Shown: one piece after another, positions 15,907-25,081 of the stretch
How positions within the stretch are numbered: position 1 is the first letter of the stretch
Layout of the letters: the number at the start of each line of letters is the position of its first letter
Source: Litchfieldia salsa
GTDB taxonomy: Bacteria > Bacillota > Bacilli > Bacillales > Bacillaceae_L
DNA: 64,000 nt
Reading direction: 5' to 3'
NCBI RefSeq assembly: GCF_900104555.1
Contig: NZ_FNJU01000002.1
Coordinates: 310,001 to 374,000, forward strand
Position numbers and translations under genes: made by a program
Notes under the pieces: generated by a model
What the model saw: the letters and a program-made list of their open reading frames with translations, nothing else
The model's database searches: none
Told to the model about the DNA's origin: nothing

Positions 15907-16893
15907 ATGATCAGATTTGGAGTAATCGGGACTAACTGGATTACTGAATCGTTTATTAATGCAGCATCTGAAATACAAGACTTTGAATTAGCTGCTGTTT
16001 ATTCAAGAACTAAAGAACGCGCCGAAGAATTCGCTTCTAAATTTAGAGTATCTACCATTTTTACTGATTTGGAGGAAATGGCTCAAAGTGAATCAATTGA
16101 TGCAGTTTATATTGCCAGCCCAAATTCTTTACATTCGAAACAAGCCTTGATTTTTTTAGAGAACGGTAAACATGTTTTATGCGAAAAGCCTATTGCCTCT
16201 AATTCAGATGAATTGAAACGTATGATTAGCACGGCAAAGGATAATAACGTGTTATTAATGGAGGCACTTAAGACCACTCTTTTACCTTCATTTAAAAATA
16301 TACAGAAACATATACATAAACTCGGAGAAATTCGTCATTATTTTGGTGGCTATTGTCAATACTCATCACGTTATGATGCTTACAAATCAGGGATGATCCT
16401 CAATGCATTCAAACCTGAGTTCTCTAATGGTGCTATCATGGATATTGGTGTTTATACAATCTATCCAATGGTCGTTTTATTTGGTAAGCCTGATGAAGTA
16501 AAAGCGAATGCGATTATGCTTGAATCTGGAGTTGATGGGGAAGGAAGTATTCTATTTAAATATAAAAACATGACAGGCTCTGTTATGTATTCTAAAATTA
16601 CCAATTCGTATATTCCGTCCGAAATTCAAGGTGAAAATGCAAGTATGATCATAGATAAGATTCATACACCAGAACACATTGAAATTCGTTATAAAGATGG
16701 AACCATTGAAGATATATCGATACCAAATGAACATCCTCCGATGTATTATGAAACAGAAGAGTTTATTAAATTAATTAAAAATCAAACATATGAATCATCT
16801 GTTAATTCTTATACTAATTCATTACATACTCTTCAATTGCTGGATGAAACGAGAAAGCAAATTGGTTTACATTTCCCTGCAGATCAACGATAA
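15907..16893 (+). CDS. Gfo/Idh/MocA-family NAD(P)-dependent oxidoreductase
   Basis: Protein of 328 residues with an N-terminal Rossmann fold (GVIGTNWIT) and the family's CEKPI motif (Lys acts in catalysis), then the C-terminal substrate domain with GAIMDIGVY. It oxidises or reduces a sugar, inositol or related polyol; the exact substrate cannot be read from sequence. GGAGG precedes the ATG. It is a single-gene unit with a strong terminator downstream. Confidence 0.92.
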   Translation: MIRFGVIGTNWITESFINAASEIQDFELAAVYSRTKERAEEFASKFRVSTIFTDLEEMAQSESIDAVYIASPNSLHSKQALIFLENGKHVLCEKPIASNSDELKRMISTAKDNNVLLMEALKTTLLPSFKNIQKHIHKLGEIRHYFGGYCQYSSRYDAYKSGMILNAFKPEFSNGAIMDIGVYTIYPMVVLFGKPDEVKANAIMLESGVDGEGSILFKYKNMTGSVMYSKITNSYIPSEIQGENASMIIDKIHTPEHIEIRYKDGTIEDISIPNEHPPMYYETEEFIKLIKNQTYESSVNSYTNSLHTLQLLDETRKQIGLHFPADQR

Positions 16894-16950
16894 CGTAAGA
16901 AAAGCGTAAAGAAGTAGAGATTAGCTAATTTTATATTTTTCTATCAAATT

Positions 16951-16993
16951 AAAAAAGGCAGTTCACGAGGCCCCTCTTTGTGAACTGCCTTTT
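16951..16993. terminator. bidirectional terminator between convergent genes
   Basis: GGCAGTTCAC (16957-16966) pairs with GTGAACTGCC (16980-16989). It is flanked by AAAAAA on the left and TTTT on the right, so it can serve both the oxidoreductase and the convergent amidase gene. Confidence 0.9.
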
Positions 16994-16996
16994 CAA

Positions 16997-17755
16997 TTAT
17001 AAATCGACTTTAAAGGCAAAATCAGGATGACTTTCTACAATTTCAAAATCGGGATGATCTAAAGATTTTGTATAAAGGTCTTCAGGTGCGAACCATAAGT
17101 GGTCATTTTTAAATTCGATCCCGGCTCCAAAATAATACGCCATCCAAACAAGTTTGGAGCAATAAATAAACTCATTCTCATCTAGTGGTTCACTTAAAGT
17201 GAATTTAAATTTTGGTTTTTTCGTTCCTTCTTTATTATAGTCATCCAAATATTTTTTCGCATATTCAGCTGCTTTCTTCCCAACGTCTGATGAATTCGGC
17301 CGTATGACAACATGTTTTGGATGATCATTTTTGAAACTGGTAATAGAAACTTTTCGAATAATTGGGTGAATAGGGATCGCCTCAATCCCATGTGTAGAAT
17401 CTACCGCAATCACTGAATGGCCCATGTATCCATAGGGCAACCCATTTACATTATCACATGCTACAAGAATGTCTCCAGGTTTATAACTAATTTCAGCTGT
17501 TTCATGGTGATTTCGAAGCCTAATAGGATGTTGCTCTGTTAAACTATATAAATATCCATTTGAAAGTATATCTGCCTTTATAATTAGAGTATCCGCATAA
17601 TTATAAGGTAAATTCAACGACATGTCGTTTAAATACGATATACTACCTAAATAAAATTGATCAATATAAAGAGAGATATTGAATAACTCGGTATCTGATT
17701 GTTTAACGATACGTATTTTATCTTCATATCTCTCCACATTAAAAAGCATGTACAT
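16997..17755 (-). CDS. YiiX-type permuted papain-like amidase
   Basis: Protein of 252 residues. The second half has the permuted NlpC/P60-like (C92, YaeF/YiiX) pattern: a PGDILVACD strand, GHSVIAVD with the catalytic His, and IYCSKLVWMAYY with the catalytic Cys. Proteins of this group hydrolyse amide or ester bonds, but substrates are mostly unknown. The first 90 residues form an additional beta-rich N-terminal domain. No signal peptide is apparent. The start at 17755 follows GGGGAG at about 9 bases. Confidence 0.78.
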   Translation of the reverse strand: MYMLFNVERYEDKIRIVKQSDTELFNISLYIDQFYLGSISYLNDMSLNLPYNYADTLIIKADILSNGYLYSLTEQHPIRLRNHHETAEISYKPGDILVACDNVNGLPYGYMGHSVIAVDSTHGIEAIPIHPIIRKVSITSFKNDHPKHVVIRPNSSDVGKKAAEYAKKYLDDYNKEGTKKPKFKFTLSEPLDENEFIYCSKLVWMAYYFGAGIEFKNDHLWFAPEDLYTKSLDHPDFEIVESHPDFAFKVDL

Positions 17756-17870
17756 ATTAGTTTCACTCCCCTATCTCCATATAAGATATTCTTAAAAAGA
17801 GGGAATGTGAAACTAACTAATGTAAATACTTTAAATATCAAATATTGAATAAAACAGTTTCCAGCTCTTA

Positions 17871-18836
17871 CTAAGCTGCGTTCATTTCTTTAATCTCTCG
17901 GGTCTTAAAGTACCTGTTTATCACAAACCCAAAAAAGGAGGCAAGTAACTGTTGGAATAACATCCCAATTACGACCGGAACAGCAACAGGCGCAGGAAAA
18001 TAGGAAACTGCCAAGACAGCTCCTGCACTAATATTCCTCATTCCACCCGAAAAAGTGAGAGCAATGATCGTCTCTTTGTCTCTTTTAAAAAGGAATCCAA
18101 TAATAAAGGAAAATAAGTAGCCAGTAAAAGCGATTATTAAAACAACGATCGAAATGACCGCCAACTTAAAGTCTATTTTTTGTATGTATGGTGCAACAAC
18201 CGATCCATTAATCATAACAACTATACCTAGGCATATTTTTGAAAATGGGGATAAACGAGGGCTCCATACTTCTTTGATTCGTCCTTTAGTATACTGATTT
18301 AAAACCATACCCAGCAAAGAAGGAAGAACAACCATACCAAACAACCCCATCATGATATGTAAAACATCCATTTCTACCTTTTCTCCTACAAATAGGGAAA
18401 GAGTAAGCGGAACAATTAAAGGTGATAAAATTGTATCAATAAGAATAATGGATAGGGTGAGAGCAATATTCCCTTTGTAAATAGATACCCATAGGAAACT
18501 AGTAATTCCGGTTGGAATAATCATCCCAAGAATGAGTCCTGTCATTGTAAAGATATCTTCTTGAAAGGTTATTAGCCCAATTCCCCAAGCCCATAGTGGC
18601 ATGATCACGTGTAGAATTAACATGGCTATAACCAAAGGTAAGGGGGTTGTCATAACTCTCTTTAATGAGGAAAAACTTGAGCTTAAACTCCCTGTAAAAG
18701 TAATAAATGCGAATATCCACGGGATTAGGTATGATAACCCCTTTAGTTCTGCGCTAAATAACACACCTAAAGCCAAACTCACTGGTGTAATGAGAGGCAA
18801 GTATTTTTCTAACATTCTATTCATTCGTAATAACAC
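17871..18836 (-). CDS. BASS-family (bile acid:sodium symporter-like) transporter
   Basis: Membrane protein of 321 residues with nine to ten helices. FITFTGSLSSSFSSLKR in the first third and ALTFSGGMRNISAGAVLAV near the C-terminus are the two crossover regions of the BASS fold. In bacteria these carry organic anions such as pantoate or keto acids with sodium; the substrate here is open. The start is GTG at 18836, with AGGAG about 10 bases upstream. It ends a three-gene minus-strand series with the ABC ATPase and HAD phosphatase, though the spacing does not prove an operon. Confidence 0.87.
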   Translation of the reverse strand: MLLRMNRMLEKYLPLITPVSLALGVLFSAELKGLSYLIPWIFAFITFTGSLSSSFSSLKRVMTTPLPLVIAMLILHVIMPLWAWGIGLITFQEDIFTMTGLILGMIIPTGITSFLWVSIYKGNIALTLSIILIDTILSPLIVPLTLSLFVGEKVEMDVLHIMMGLFGMVVLPSLLGMVLNQYTKGRIKEVWSPRLSPFSKICLGIVVMINGSVVAPYIQKIDFKLAVISIVVLIIAFTGYLFSFIIGFLFKRDKETIIALTFSGGMRNISAGAVLAVSYFPAPVAVPVVIGMLFQQLLASFFGFVINRYFKTREIKEMNAA

Positions 18837-18872
18837 TTGAATATTCTCCTAGATTACTTATTTATTCAAACA

Positions 18873-19661
18873 CTAACACCTAGTCTTTTTCTTTGACAAT
18901 AATGGACGTCCATTTTGCCATACTATATCAACAAGTAATTCAAAAAAAGAGGATAAGATTTTTGTAGAAATCATCTCCCGTGTTAATCCGGAAGAAAAAA
19001 TCTTTCCTTTCCTTAATAATATCGTATGTGTAAAAATAGGAAGAATTTCTTCAACATGGTGTGTGACATATAAAAGTGTTGGAGCATCAGCCCTCCTAAC
19101 GATTTGCTCAATCGCTTCTAAAAGATTTTCTCGAGCAATAAAGTCCAGTCCATTAGTTGGTTCATCTAATATGAGTAAGTCAGGTTCAGCCATTAAGGCC
19201 CTAGCAATTAGGACTCTTTGTTTCTCTCCCTGTGATAGAGTTTCATAATTTCTGTCAGCATACTCAATACATCCTAGCTCTTTTAATAACGATATGGCTT
19301 TCTCTCTCATTTCATCCGTTGGCGTCTGATACAAACCGATTGAAGCAAAACTTCCACTCAATACAATCTCATAGGCACTATCACTAGGATAAAATTTCTG
19401 CTGTAATGAGGATGAAACCATCCCTATATTCATCCTTAGGTTCTCTCCTAATGGACTTTTCCCAAAGGTTTTTCCTAATACGTCCATCTTGCCTTCGGTT
19501 GGAAATTCATAAGCATTCAAGAGATTTAATAAAGCCGTTTTTCCAGCACCATTTAGCCCAAATATTGTCCAATGCTCACCTTTGTTAACTTTCCAATTGA
19601 TATCTTGTAGTATCCATTTTCCATCCTTTTTTAGAGAAACCCCCTCTAATCGAAAAACCAT
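18873..19661 (-). CDS. orphan ABC transporter ATP-binding protein (YlmA-like)
   Basis: ATPase of 262 residues with Walker A GLNGAGKT, signature LSQGEKQR and Walker B LLILDEPTNGLD followed by the H-loop VTHH. It resembles B. subtilis YlmA and the ModF group. No permease or binding-protein gene is nearby, so it may work with a distant permease or in a non-transport role. An AAAGGAG ribosome site precedes the ATG. The stop is 36 bases from the transporter start downstream, so co-expression is possible. Confidence 0.88.
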   Translation of the reverse strand: MVFRLEGVSLKKDGKWILQDINWKVNKGEHWTIFGLNGAGKTALLNLLNAYEFPTEGKMDVLGKTFGKSPLGENLRMNIGMVSSSLQQKFYPSDSAYEIVLSGSFASIGLYQTPTDEMREKAISLLKELGCIEYADRNYETLSQGEKQRVLIARALMAEPDLLILDEPTNGLDFIARENLLEAIEQIVRRADAPTLLYVTHHVEEILPIFTHTILLRKGKIFSSGLTREMISTKILSSFFELLVDIVWQNGRPLLSKKKTRC

Positions 19662-19735
19662 ATTCAGACTCCTTTCAGGTACTTTTTAACTATTTGACTA
19701 TCATATCATTATTACATGATAAACGAATAAGGATT

Positions 19736-20413
19736 CTAACTATTAGAACTATTGAAACGTCTTTTCAACTCATCATAAGTTAACTCATTCGTATTTTCAA
19801 CATGCCAGTTTGACTGCTTCACAAGAGAGCATCCGTTTCCAATCCCTACAGAAAACATGTCAGTTGATAGAATCGCTGTCATACCTGCTTCTCCGTCTTC
19901 AAGTGCAGCACAATTTCTATAAGGAACACCTAAAGAATCTGCTGCTGTAAGAAATATTTCGGGGTCTGGTTTTCCTTTTAACAGGGTCTTAGGATCAACC
20001 ATTACATCGAAGTAGTGACCTAATCCAACCTTCTGAATGACTGTTTTCTGATTAGAGCTTGAAGATGCAAGACCCATTTTTATCTGATTTTTCTTTAATT
20101 CTTCTAAAAATGGAACAATTCCAGGGAGTATAAATGTTTCATCCAAGGAGTCTATAAAGGCTAGAAAAGTCGTATTTTTTTTTGCCGCTAACCTCTCCTT
20201 TTCTTCCAAAGAAAAATGTTTCCCTGTTCTCTTTACCATTAGTTCAATTATTTCCATTCGTGGTATTCCTTTTACCTTTTCACTATCGTTGTATGTAAAT
20301 GGTATTGATAATTCTTCGGCAATCACTTGATTAGTGCTATGATATATTTGGTCAGTATCTACAATTACCCCATCCATATCAAATATTACTGCTTGGAGTT
20401 TTTTTATATACAT
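19736..20413 (-). CDS. beta-phosphoglucomutase-like HAD phosphatase
   Basis: HAD-superfamily protein of 225 residues: DMDGVIVDTD with the nucleophile/acid pair Asp-x-Asp, a cap domain, LASSSSNQ (motif II), and GKPDPEIF and LEDGEAG (motifs III and IV). The ordering and cap match beta-phosphoglucomutase (beta-glucose 1-phosphate to glucose 6-phosphate). That enzyme usually sits beside a disaccharide phosphorylase, absent here, so a general sugar phosphatase is possible. The start at 20413 follows AAGGGGAG; the longer frame to 20482 would need an unsupported TTG. Confidence 0.8.
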   Translation of the reverse strand: MYIKKLQAVIFDMDGVIVDTDQIYHSTNQVIAEELSIPFTYNDSEKVKGIPRMEIIELMVKRTGKHFSLEEKERLAAKKNTTFLAFIDSLDETFILPGIVPFLEELKKNQIKMGLASSSSNQKTVIQKVGLGHYFDVMVDPKTLLKGKPDPEIFLTAADSLGVPYRNCAALEDGEAGMTAILSTDMFSVGIGNGCSLVKQSNWHVENTNELTYDELKRRFNSSNS

Positions 20414-20582
20414 AGGCTCCCCTTTTTCAAATGTGACATAAATAAATAATAACGATATGGATGAACTTCGTAAAGAAGGCAAGAGGTTGTCTCAAAACAA
20501 TAACCCCTATGATGACAAACGAACAGGTTTTAACACACTGTAAGGGCAGCGACCTCACTCCCCCTACAGTAATGCCAGTTAT

Positions 20583-20735
20583 TTAGCCTTGATTCTTAGT
20601 TGTTTTTGCTGCGTTATTATCTACCGGGGAAGTTTCATTTCCTGTTGTTGCCTCATATCCAACACGGTATGCATAATCTTTTTTTTCTTTTAGTGCATCT
20701 GGCATTTGGTATTGTTTATTATTTTTTTGTACCAT
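20583..20735 (-). CDS. small hydrophilic protein, 50 residues
   Basis: A short gene with a clear GGAGG ribosome site 5 bases before the ATG. The protein is very hydrophilic, rich in Lys, Asn and Thr, with YQMPDALKEKKDYAYRVGYE in the first half and no cysteine or hydrophobic segment. It has the composition of small spore or stress proteins, but I cannot place it in a family. Confidence 0.6.
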   Translation of the reverse strand: MVQKNNKQYQMPDALKEKKDYAYRVGYEATTGNETSPVDNNAAKTTKNQG

Positions 20736-20845
20736 ATTTCCTCCTATAAAAAATTGAAGTTAGGCCTCTTAATAGACCCTCAATCATTACTATCTCTTTC
20801 CCTATACAATCTATTCACAATGAATTTTCGAACTACCTTTAAACA

Positions 20846-20871
20846 AATAAAATCCGCCTAATAGACGGATT
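20846..20871 (-). terminator. terminator of the C39-like peptidase gene
   Basis: On the minus strand ATCCGTC pairs with GGCGGAT around a 5-base loop, then UUUAUUU. It lies about 10 bases after the stop at 20881. Confidence 0.8.
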
Positions 20872-20880
20872 AAAGTTCGC

Positions 20881-21657
20881 TTAACGTTCTACAATTTCCA
20901 ATAAATTTGAGTCTTTTATCGAGATTGCTTGTTTTCCAAATTGCTCCCAACCTGCGATAAATTTGTCAATTGCAATTTTACTGTTTTTCTCTGTTTTAAA
21001 TGGATCATTAAAATAAACGAAATCCTCATCGAAACCAGTTAATAAAACGGAGTGTTCCCTCATTGTGATTCTAATATCTCCATTTGCTGTCTTCCACGTT
21101 TCCCAAGCGCTATCAGGTAACTTATTAAATGTGCTCGTCACAATCACCCATACAGGCTTTCCTTTTAATAACTGATTCTTTATTTCGTTAAAGTTACTCC
21201 CGGAAAGGTTTAATACTTTTCCTGGTAAATATTTTTCGGCAAGATCCTCAATTGGTTTATGATAAACTGCATAGCCTGGCTGACTAAAAGAATATATATC
21301 TCCTACAAAGCCCTCATTTGGATCTCCATAATGCCCGTCTTTACTAAATGGAACTTTCGGTATTTCTTCAGCTAATGTGAGCTTATCTACCTTAATTCCT
21401 GCAAATTGTAAAAGCATAGCCAGACTTGTTATTTCGCAGCCACGATCTAATTCTGGAAATTGAGTAAGAATTGGAGCGTCAATCAAAATTTTATTATTTA
21501 TCTCCTTATAACTAATATTGAGTGATCTTCTTTCAACTTTCTTTACCATTTCGTCTAATTGAATCTCATTATTCTCATCTATAGCTTTTTCGATATAACT
21601 AAAGTAAGCCATCATAAGAAGTGAACAGCCCCACATGAAATTCTTAAATAATAGCAT
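20881..21657 (-). CDS. C39-like cysteine peptidase, exported
   Basis: Protein of 258 residues with an N-terminal hydrophobic stretch (residues 5-22) that could be a signal or anchor. A peptidase C39-like (YvpB-type) domain follows: LDRGCEITSLAML holds the catalytic Cys, and REHSVLLTGFDEDFVYFNDP holds the His and Asn/Asp. These papain-fold proteins are mostly uncharacterised, probably acting at the cell envelope. GAGGGG precedes the ATG. Monocistronic. Confidence 0.83.
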   Translation of the reverse strand: MLLFKNFMWGCSLLMMAYFSYIEKAIDENNEIQLDEMVKKVERRSLNISYKEINNKILIDAPILTQFPELDRGCEITSLAMLLQFAGIKVDKLTLAEEIPKVPFSKDGHYGDPNEGFVGDIYSFSQPGYAVYHKPIEDLAEKYLPGKVLNLSGSNFNEIKNQLLKGKPVWVIVTSTFNKLPDSAWETWKTANGDIRITMREHSVLLTGFDEDFVYFNDPFKTEKNSKIAIDKFIAGWEQFGKQAISIKDSNLLEIVER

Positions 21658-21825
21658 AGCCTACCCCTCTCGGATCAAGGTTTGATGTCAAAAACGCCGA
21701 CATTTCAGTTACCTATGAGCCAGGAGACACATCTAATTTTTCGCAAGATAGAAATATGAAAGACTATGACATTGTATTATTACTTTTTGATATTTATTCA
21801 TATAAGTGCGATTCAAGACACTAAA

Positions 21826-21857
21826 GGACCAATTCTCGCTGTACTGAGAATTAGTCC
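21826..21857 (-). terminator. hairpin downstream of the dab operon
   Basis: GGAC-AATTCTC and GAGAATT-GTCC pair with a single mismatch around an 8-base loop. On the minus strand it is followed by a short UUU. It probably ends the dabBA transcript, with the 208-bp repeat lying between the last gene and this hairpin. Bases 21658-21825 hold nothing I can support. Confidence 0.45.
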
Positions 21858-21892
21858 ATATAATGAATGATTCAATTATTGTTTAACATAAA

Positions 21893-22100
21893 GGCTGTTT
21901 TCGTATAGATTGTTGCTTTTAAAGCCGCAGGCTGAATACACTCCGCGTCCGGCGGGTGACCAGTGAGCCTCCTCGTCGCTCATGCTCCTGTGGGGTCTCA
22001 CTTTGGCCACTGGTCCCACAGGAGTCTACGTGTATTCAGCCTGCTAGTAACTACCGTTTCAATGTTTATGTCTAAAACAACAAACTTTGAGAAAACAGCC
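21893..22100. repeat. 208-bp palindromic repeat with terminal inverted repeats, copy A
   Basis: Begins GGCTGTTTTC and ends GAAAACAGCC (perfect 10-bp inverted termini). Inside, GGCTGAATACAC pairs with GTGTATTCAGCC about 110 bases on, with further stems CTCCTGTGGG/CCCACAGGAG. A second copy about 209 bp long lies at 46901-47109, and a 34-bp remnant with both ends at 33861-33894. It encodes no protein. It is MITE-like in form; GC content is well above its flanks. Confidence 0.9.
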
Positions 22101-22135
22101 AACATAAATCACATCGAACAAGTTGGTGTTGTGTA

Positions 22136-22426
22136 TTAATAGGTCCTAATAACATACCCTTCATATACACCTTCAATATTCAAATCTTCTTGACTGTTTC
22201 TTAATTCTTCTACAATTTTGGAAAGAAGATTTTCTTCTACAATAGAGTGTATATATAAAAATCTAATGGAGCCTATATCAGTCTCCTCTACTTCCTCATA
22301 AGATTTTAAATGATAAGTATCAATTGCTTTTCTAATGATCCTTTTTATACATTCAAGATTCCCAGAATCAAAACTATTTATCTTACTTTTTTCTTCATTT
22401 ACAAAATCAATTAAATTAGAACCCAT
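22136..22426 (-). CDS. small hypothetical protein, third gene of the dab operon
   Basis: Soluble, acidic protein of 96 residues starting 30 bases after dabA, with its own AAAAGGAGAAGG ribosome site, so it is very likely co-transcribed with dabBA. It has a helical N-terminus (DFVNEEKSKINSFDSGNLEC) and a central strand (GSIRFLYIHSI). I do not recognise a family. The position suggests an accessory or regulatory role in inorganic carbon uptake, which is inference only. Confidence 0.65.
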   Translation of the reverse strand: MGSNLIDFVNEEKSKINSFDSGNLECIKRIIRKAIDTYHLKSYEEVEETDIGSIRFLYIHSIVEENLLSKIVEELRNSQEDLNIEGVYEGYVIRTY

Positions 22427-22456
22427 TAAACCTTCTCCTTTTAAAATAACGATCTA

Positions 22457-25081
22457 TTACCAGTTTTTCCAACGTCCTTCTGGATCAACACTTGCAAGCC
22501 GAACCCATCCATTTTTAACTTTTTCTCGGAACCCAGAATCTTTATTTAATAACCGTTCTATATACTCATTAGGTGCTTGAATGACTATTAGCAAACGAAG
22601 AGGAGAATGATAAGCCTCGATATCTGATTTCATCACAGATTGCCATGGTAGCCCTGTCAACAAATCACTTGCATTCCCCTGCATAACACCAAGTCCTGCT
22701 GTTACGGTCTGAGTTGCTTTATTTCCGCTGCCATAATAGTGAGGAGCTACCGTTGATGCGTAATATTGCAGATTAATCCATTGGGTCACCGTTCCTGGTC
22801 CTGCAATGATGTTTCCTAAGAGATCACCACTAGTATCCCGCTTCCATTCATAATTATGAAGGAAGGCTCTACCTTCCAAGTCACAGTCCTTAGTTAGTTC
22901 GCGTTGGCCGATAATAAAAGCGGCATTTCGAGCTAATCCCCATTCCGGACGGATTTCACTCCAATCTTCAGCAAATCTGTGTGCCTCAGCGTTTGGATTT
23001 ATAAATTTAGATTGAAAATTCGGTAATTTTGATAGACGTTCTGTATTTGCATTATGGCTCACTTTCGGCATAACAGCCGCGAGACGTTCAAACGCTTTTT
23101 TCGCAGCTTCAGAAAGTTCAGGAACATAAATCCATTGCAATTCATCTACTGTTGTTTTATGCTCAGCAGCTATGAAAACAGTGTCCTTTGGGATCTCTAT
23201 TTCTTCATAAAAAAGCTTTTCTCTTACCTCTGGAAGATTGCATAAAGTAGCTAAAACCCTTGCATTAAATCCACCTGCTGCTCCACCGCAGGCACCACAG
23301 TCAAGCGCTGCAGCAAAAGGATTATTGGCACTTTGACTACCATGTCCGCATATTACGACTAATGGTGCGAAATTCTCTGTTAGCCCCATCATTTTTAGTG
23401 CTTGACTCGCATAACTCACTTTTTCTTCGTCTGAAAAACCAACAGGTACCTCATCTTCGTTGTTGTGGACCTGATTGATTGAAAGCTTTGTTTTAGGTTT
23501 GCGAAGCCAATTCTCATGAAGGTTACGCATAAACCGATTTGCTCTTCTAGGTACAAAACTACTGGCTATCATCTGTAGGGTTGACCATGGTCCACTTATC
23601 TCAGGTAAAACTAAGCTCGCAAGTACATTCTGTTTCATCGCTTTAAATGTATAGCTTAAGGAATTAACTGCTTTCTTACGTTGTTGATATGATTTGAGTT
23701 CTGATTCATCTGTGGACTCTGTTATTTTGTGCAGAGGCTTTAATATAACCGGCAAGGAAGAATGACTGTGATTACTCCCGAGTTCATTAGTTGCAATCGG
23801 CAAGCCAAAGAAACCAGCAATTCCAATCGTTTCAAACGGACCTTCTTTTTCAATTTGACGACGAAAAGGTTCTGAGCGTACATCAATGCAGAATGCTAAT
23901 TGGGCTAATACAGACTTTTCATTTTTGATATAACTTTGCTTAGAGCTAATCTTCTGACTTAATCGATCTGTGTGTGTTTGTTCCCATGCTTCTAACCAGA
24001 GCTTCCTGCAGAGCGTCTCGTCAAACCTGTAAGCAAATATTAAATAGTCGTTTTGTTCAGCTTGAGACATTTTAGACCATTCCTCGATTGAGAGGCCCCC
24101 CCAATGAATCCAAGAAGCTAAAAGGGGAGTAATTGAAACCTTTATCTTAGATTGTTGTCTGGGACAAGGTAAATAAGGTTGCATCAGAGCCCATTCCAAA
24201 GTAATCCGAATTGCCAAATAGTCTGTTAGGATTGCATGTTCATGGGTCGAATTTCGGGAGCGCCAAAGCATCATTCCTGCCCACCCAGGCAAGGAAAGCA
24301 AATGACCCTCTAGATAAGTCTGAATCTCAGGTTCAGGAATCTCTAGTTCGAATAACGCTTTCTTTAAAGCAGTAGGTGCATCTTGTGGCAAATTCTTCAA
24401 ATGTTTACGTTGATGTTTACTCAGGGCAGGATCATATTGAATGAGACGTTGCCAAGCACTATAAAAACCTTCCTCACGATTTGGCATTGCCCATCCTGCC
24501 TGAGAATCATCAAGATATAATTTACACCACTTGATGACATGATGATCTAGTATATCGACTAACCTTTCACCATCCTGATTCTCTATATGTGAACTCATTG
24601 GTTTGATTAGCGAACTTTCGTTACGATCCGTATTCAGTCCACTTAATTCCTCTACAAACTTATCCAACTTATGTGATGTTAAAAGGTCGGAAGGTAATGG
24701 TTCTAATTTTAGTGCAGCATGACAAAATCGCTCTGCCACGTTCCGTGGGACATTAAACGTATGTGAATCAAGCCAGTCCTGTAGACCCATAGCTACAAAA
24801 GATTCATCGATCTCACCTTTACTTTTTGCCGAAAGGATCATAGAAGAACAAGGATAGATATCAATATCACGAATATTTTTTAACCAATCTGCCACCTGTT
24901 CAAAAGATTGCGTTTCAAAACCCATCCAGGGATTACGTGCCGCAAAAGTAGAGATTGGCCAAAGTGGTGCAATCACCCGACTAGCTAGTTGAATTAGATC
25001 GTCAATATCGCGTTCTGGAAGATCAGTATTTCTATCTTTACTTTTTACATTTTCTAACGTTAATACAGATGTTCTACTCAT
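22457..25081 (-). CDS. dabA: inorganic carbon transporter subunit DabA (DUF2309)
   Basis: Protein of 874 residues, the cytoplasmic subunit of the DAB system that concentrates dissolved inorganic carbon. DabA has a beta-carbonic-anhydrase-like zinc site, and all ligands are visible: CID (Cys398, Asp400) in FCIDVRSEPFRR, His580 in CGHGSQSANNP, and Cys595 in LDCGACGGAAGG. It pairs with DabB, energised by cation flow, to hydrate CO2 one way into bicarbonate. The ATG at 25081 overlaps the dabB stop (TGATG), with AAGGAGG upstream; a GTG one codon earlier is possible. Presence in a spore-forming heterotroph fits anaplerotic needs at low CO2. Confidence 0.95.
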   Translation of the reverse strand: MSRTSVLTLENVKSKDRNTDLPERDIDDLIQLASRVIAPLWPISTFAARNPWMGFETQSFEQVADWLKNIRDIDIYPCSSMILSAKSKGEIDESFVAMGLQDWLDSHTFNVPRNVAERFCHAALKLEPLPSDLLTSHKLDKFVEELSGLNTDRNESSLIKPMSSHIENQDGERLVDILDHHVIKWCKLYLDDSQAGWAMPNREEGFYSAWQRLIQYDPALSKHQRKHLKNLPQDAPTALKKALFELEIPEPEIQTYLEGHLLSLPGWAGMMLWRSRNSTHEHAILTDYLAIRITLEWALMQPYLPCPRQQSKIKVSITPLLASWIHWGGLSIEEWSKMSQAEQNDYLIFAYRFDETLCRKLWLEAWEQTHTDRLSQKISSKQSYIKNEKSVLAQLAFCIDVRSEPFRRQIEKEGPFETIGIAGFFGLPIATNELGSNHSHSSLPVILKPLHKITESTDESELKSYQQRKKAVNSLSYTFKAMKQNVLASLVLPEISGPWSTLQMIASSFVPRRANRFMRNLHENWLRKPKTKLSINQVHNNEDEVPVGFSDEEKVSYASQALKMMGLTENFAPLVVICGHGSQSANNPFAAALDCGACGGAAGGFNARVLATLCNLPEVREKLFYEEIEIPKDTVFIAAEHKTTVDELQWIYVPELSEAAKKAFERLAAVMPKVSHNANTERLSKLPNFQSKFINPNAEAHRFAEDWSEIRPEWGLARNAAFIIGQRELTKDCDLEGRAFLHNYEWKRDTSGDLLGNIIAGPGTVTQWINLQYYASTVAPHYYGSGNKATQTVTAGLGVMQGNASDLLTGLPWQSVMKSDIEAYHSPLRLLIVIQAPNEYIERLLNKDSGFREKVKNGWVRLASVDPEGRWKNW

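Noticed and set aside
21666-21820. Plus-strand frame of about 50 codons beside the C39 peptidase gene
   Set aside because: No start codon with a ribosome site and no recognisable family.
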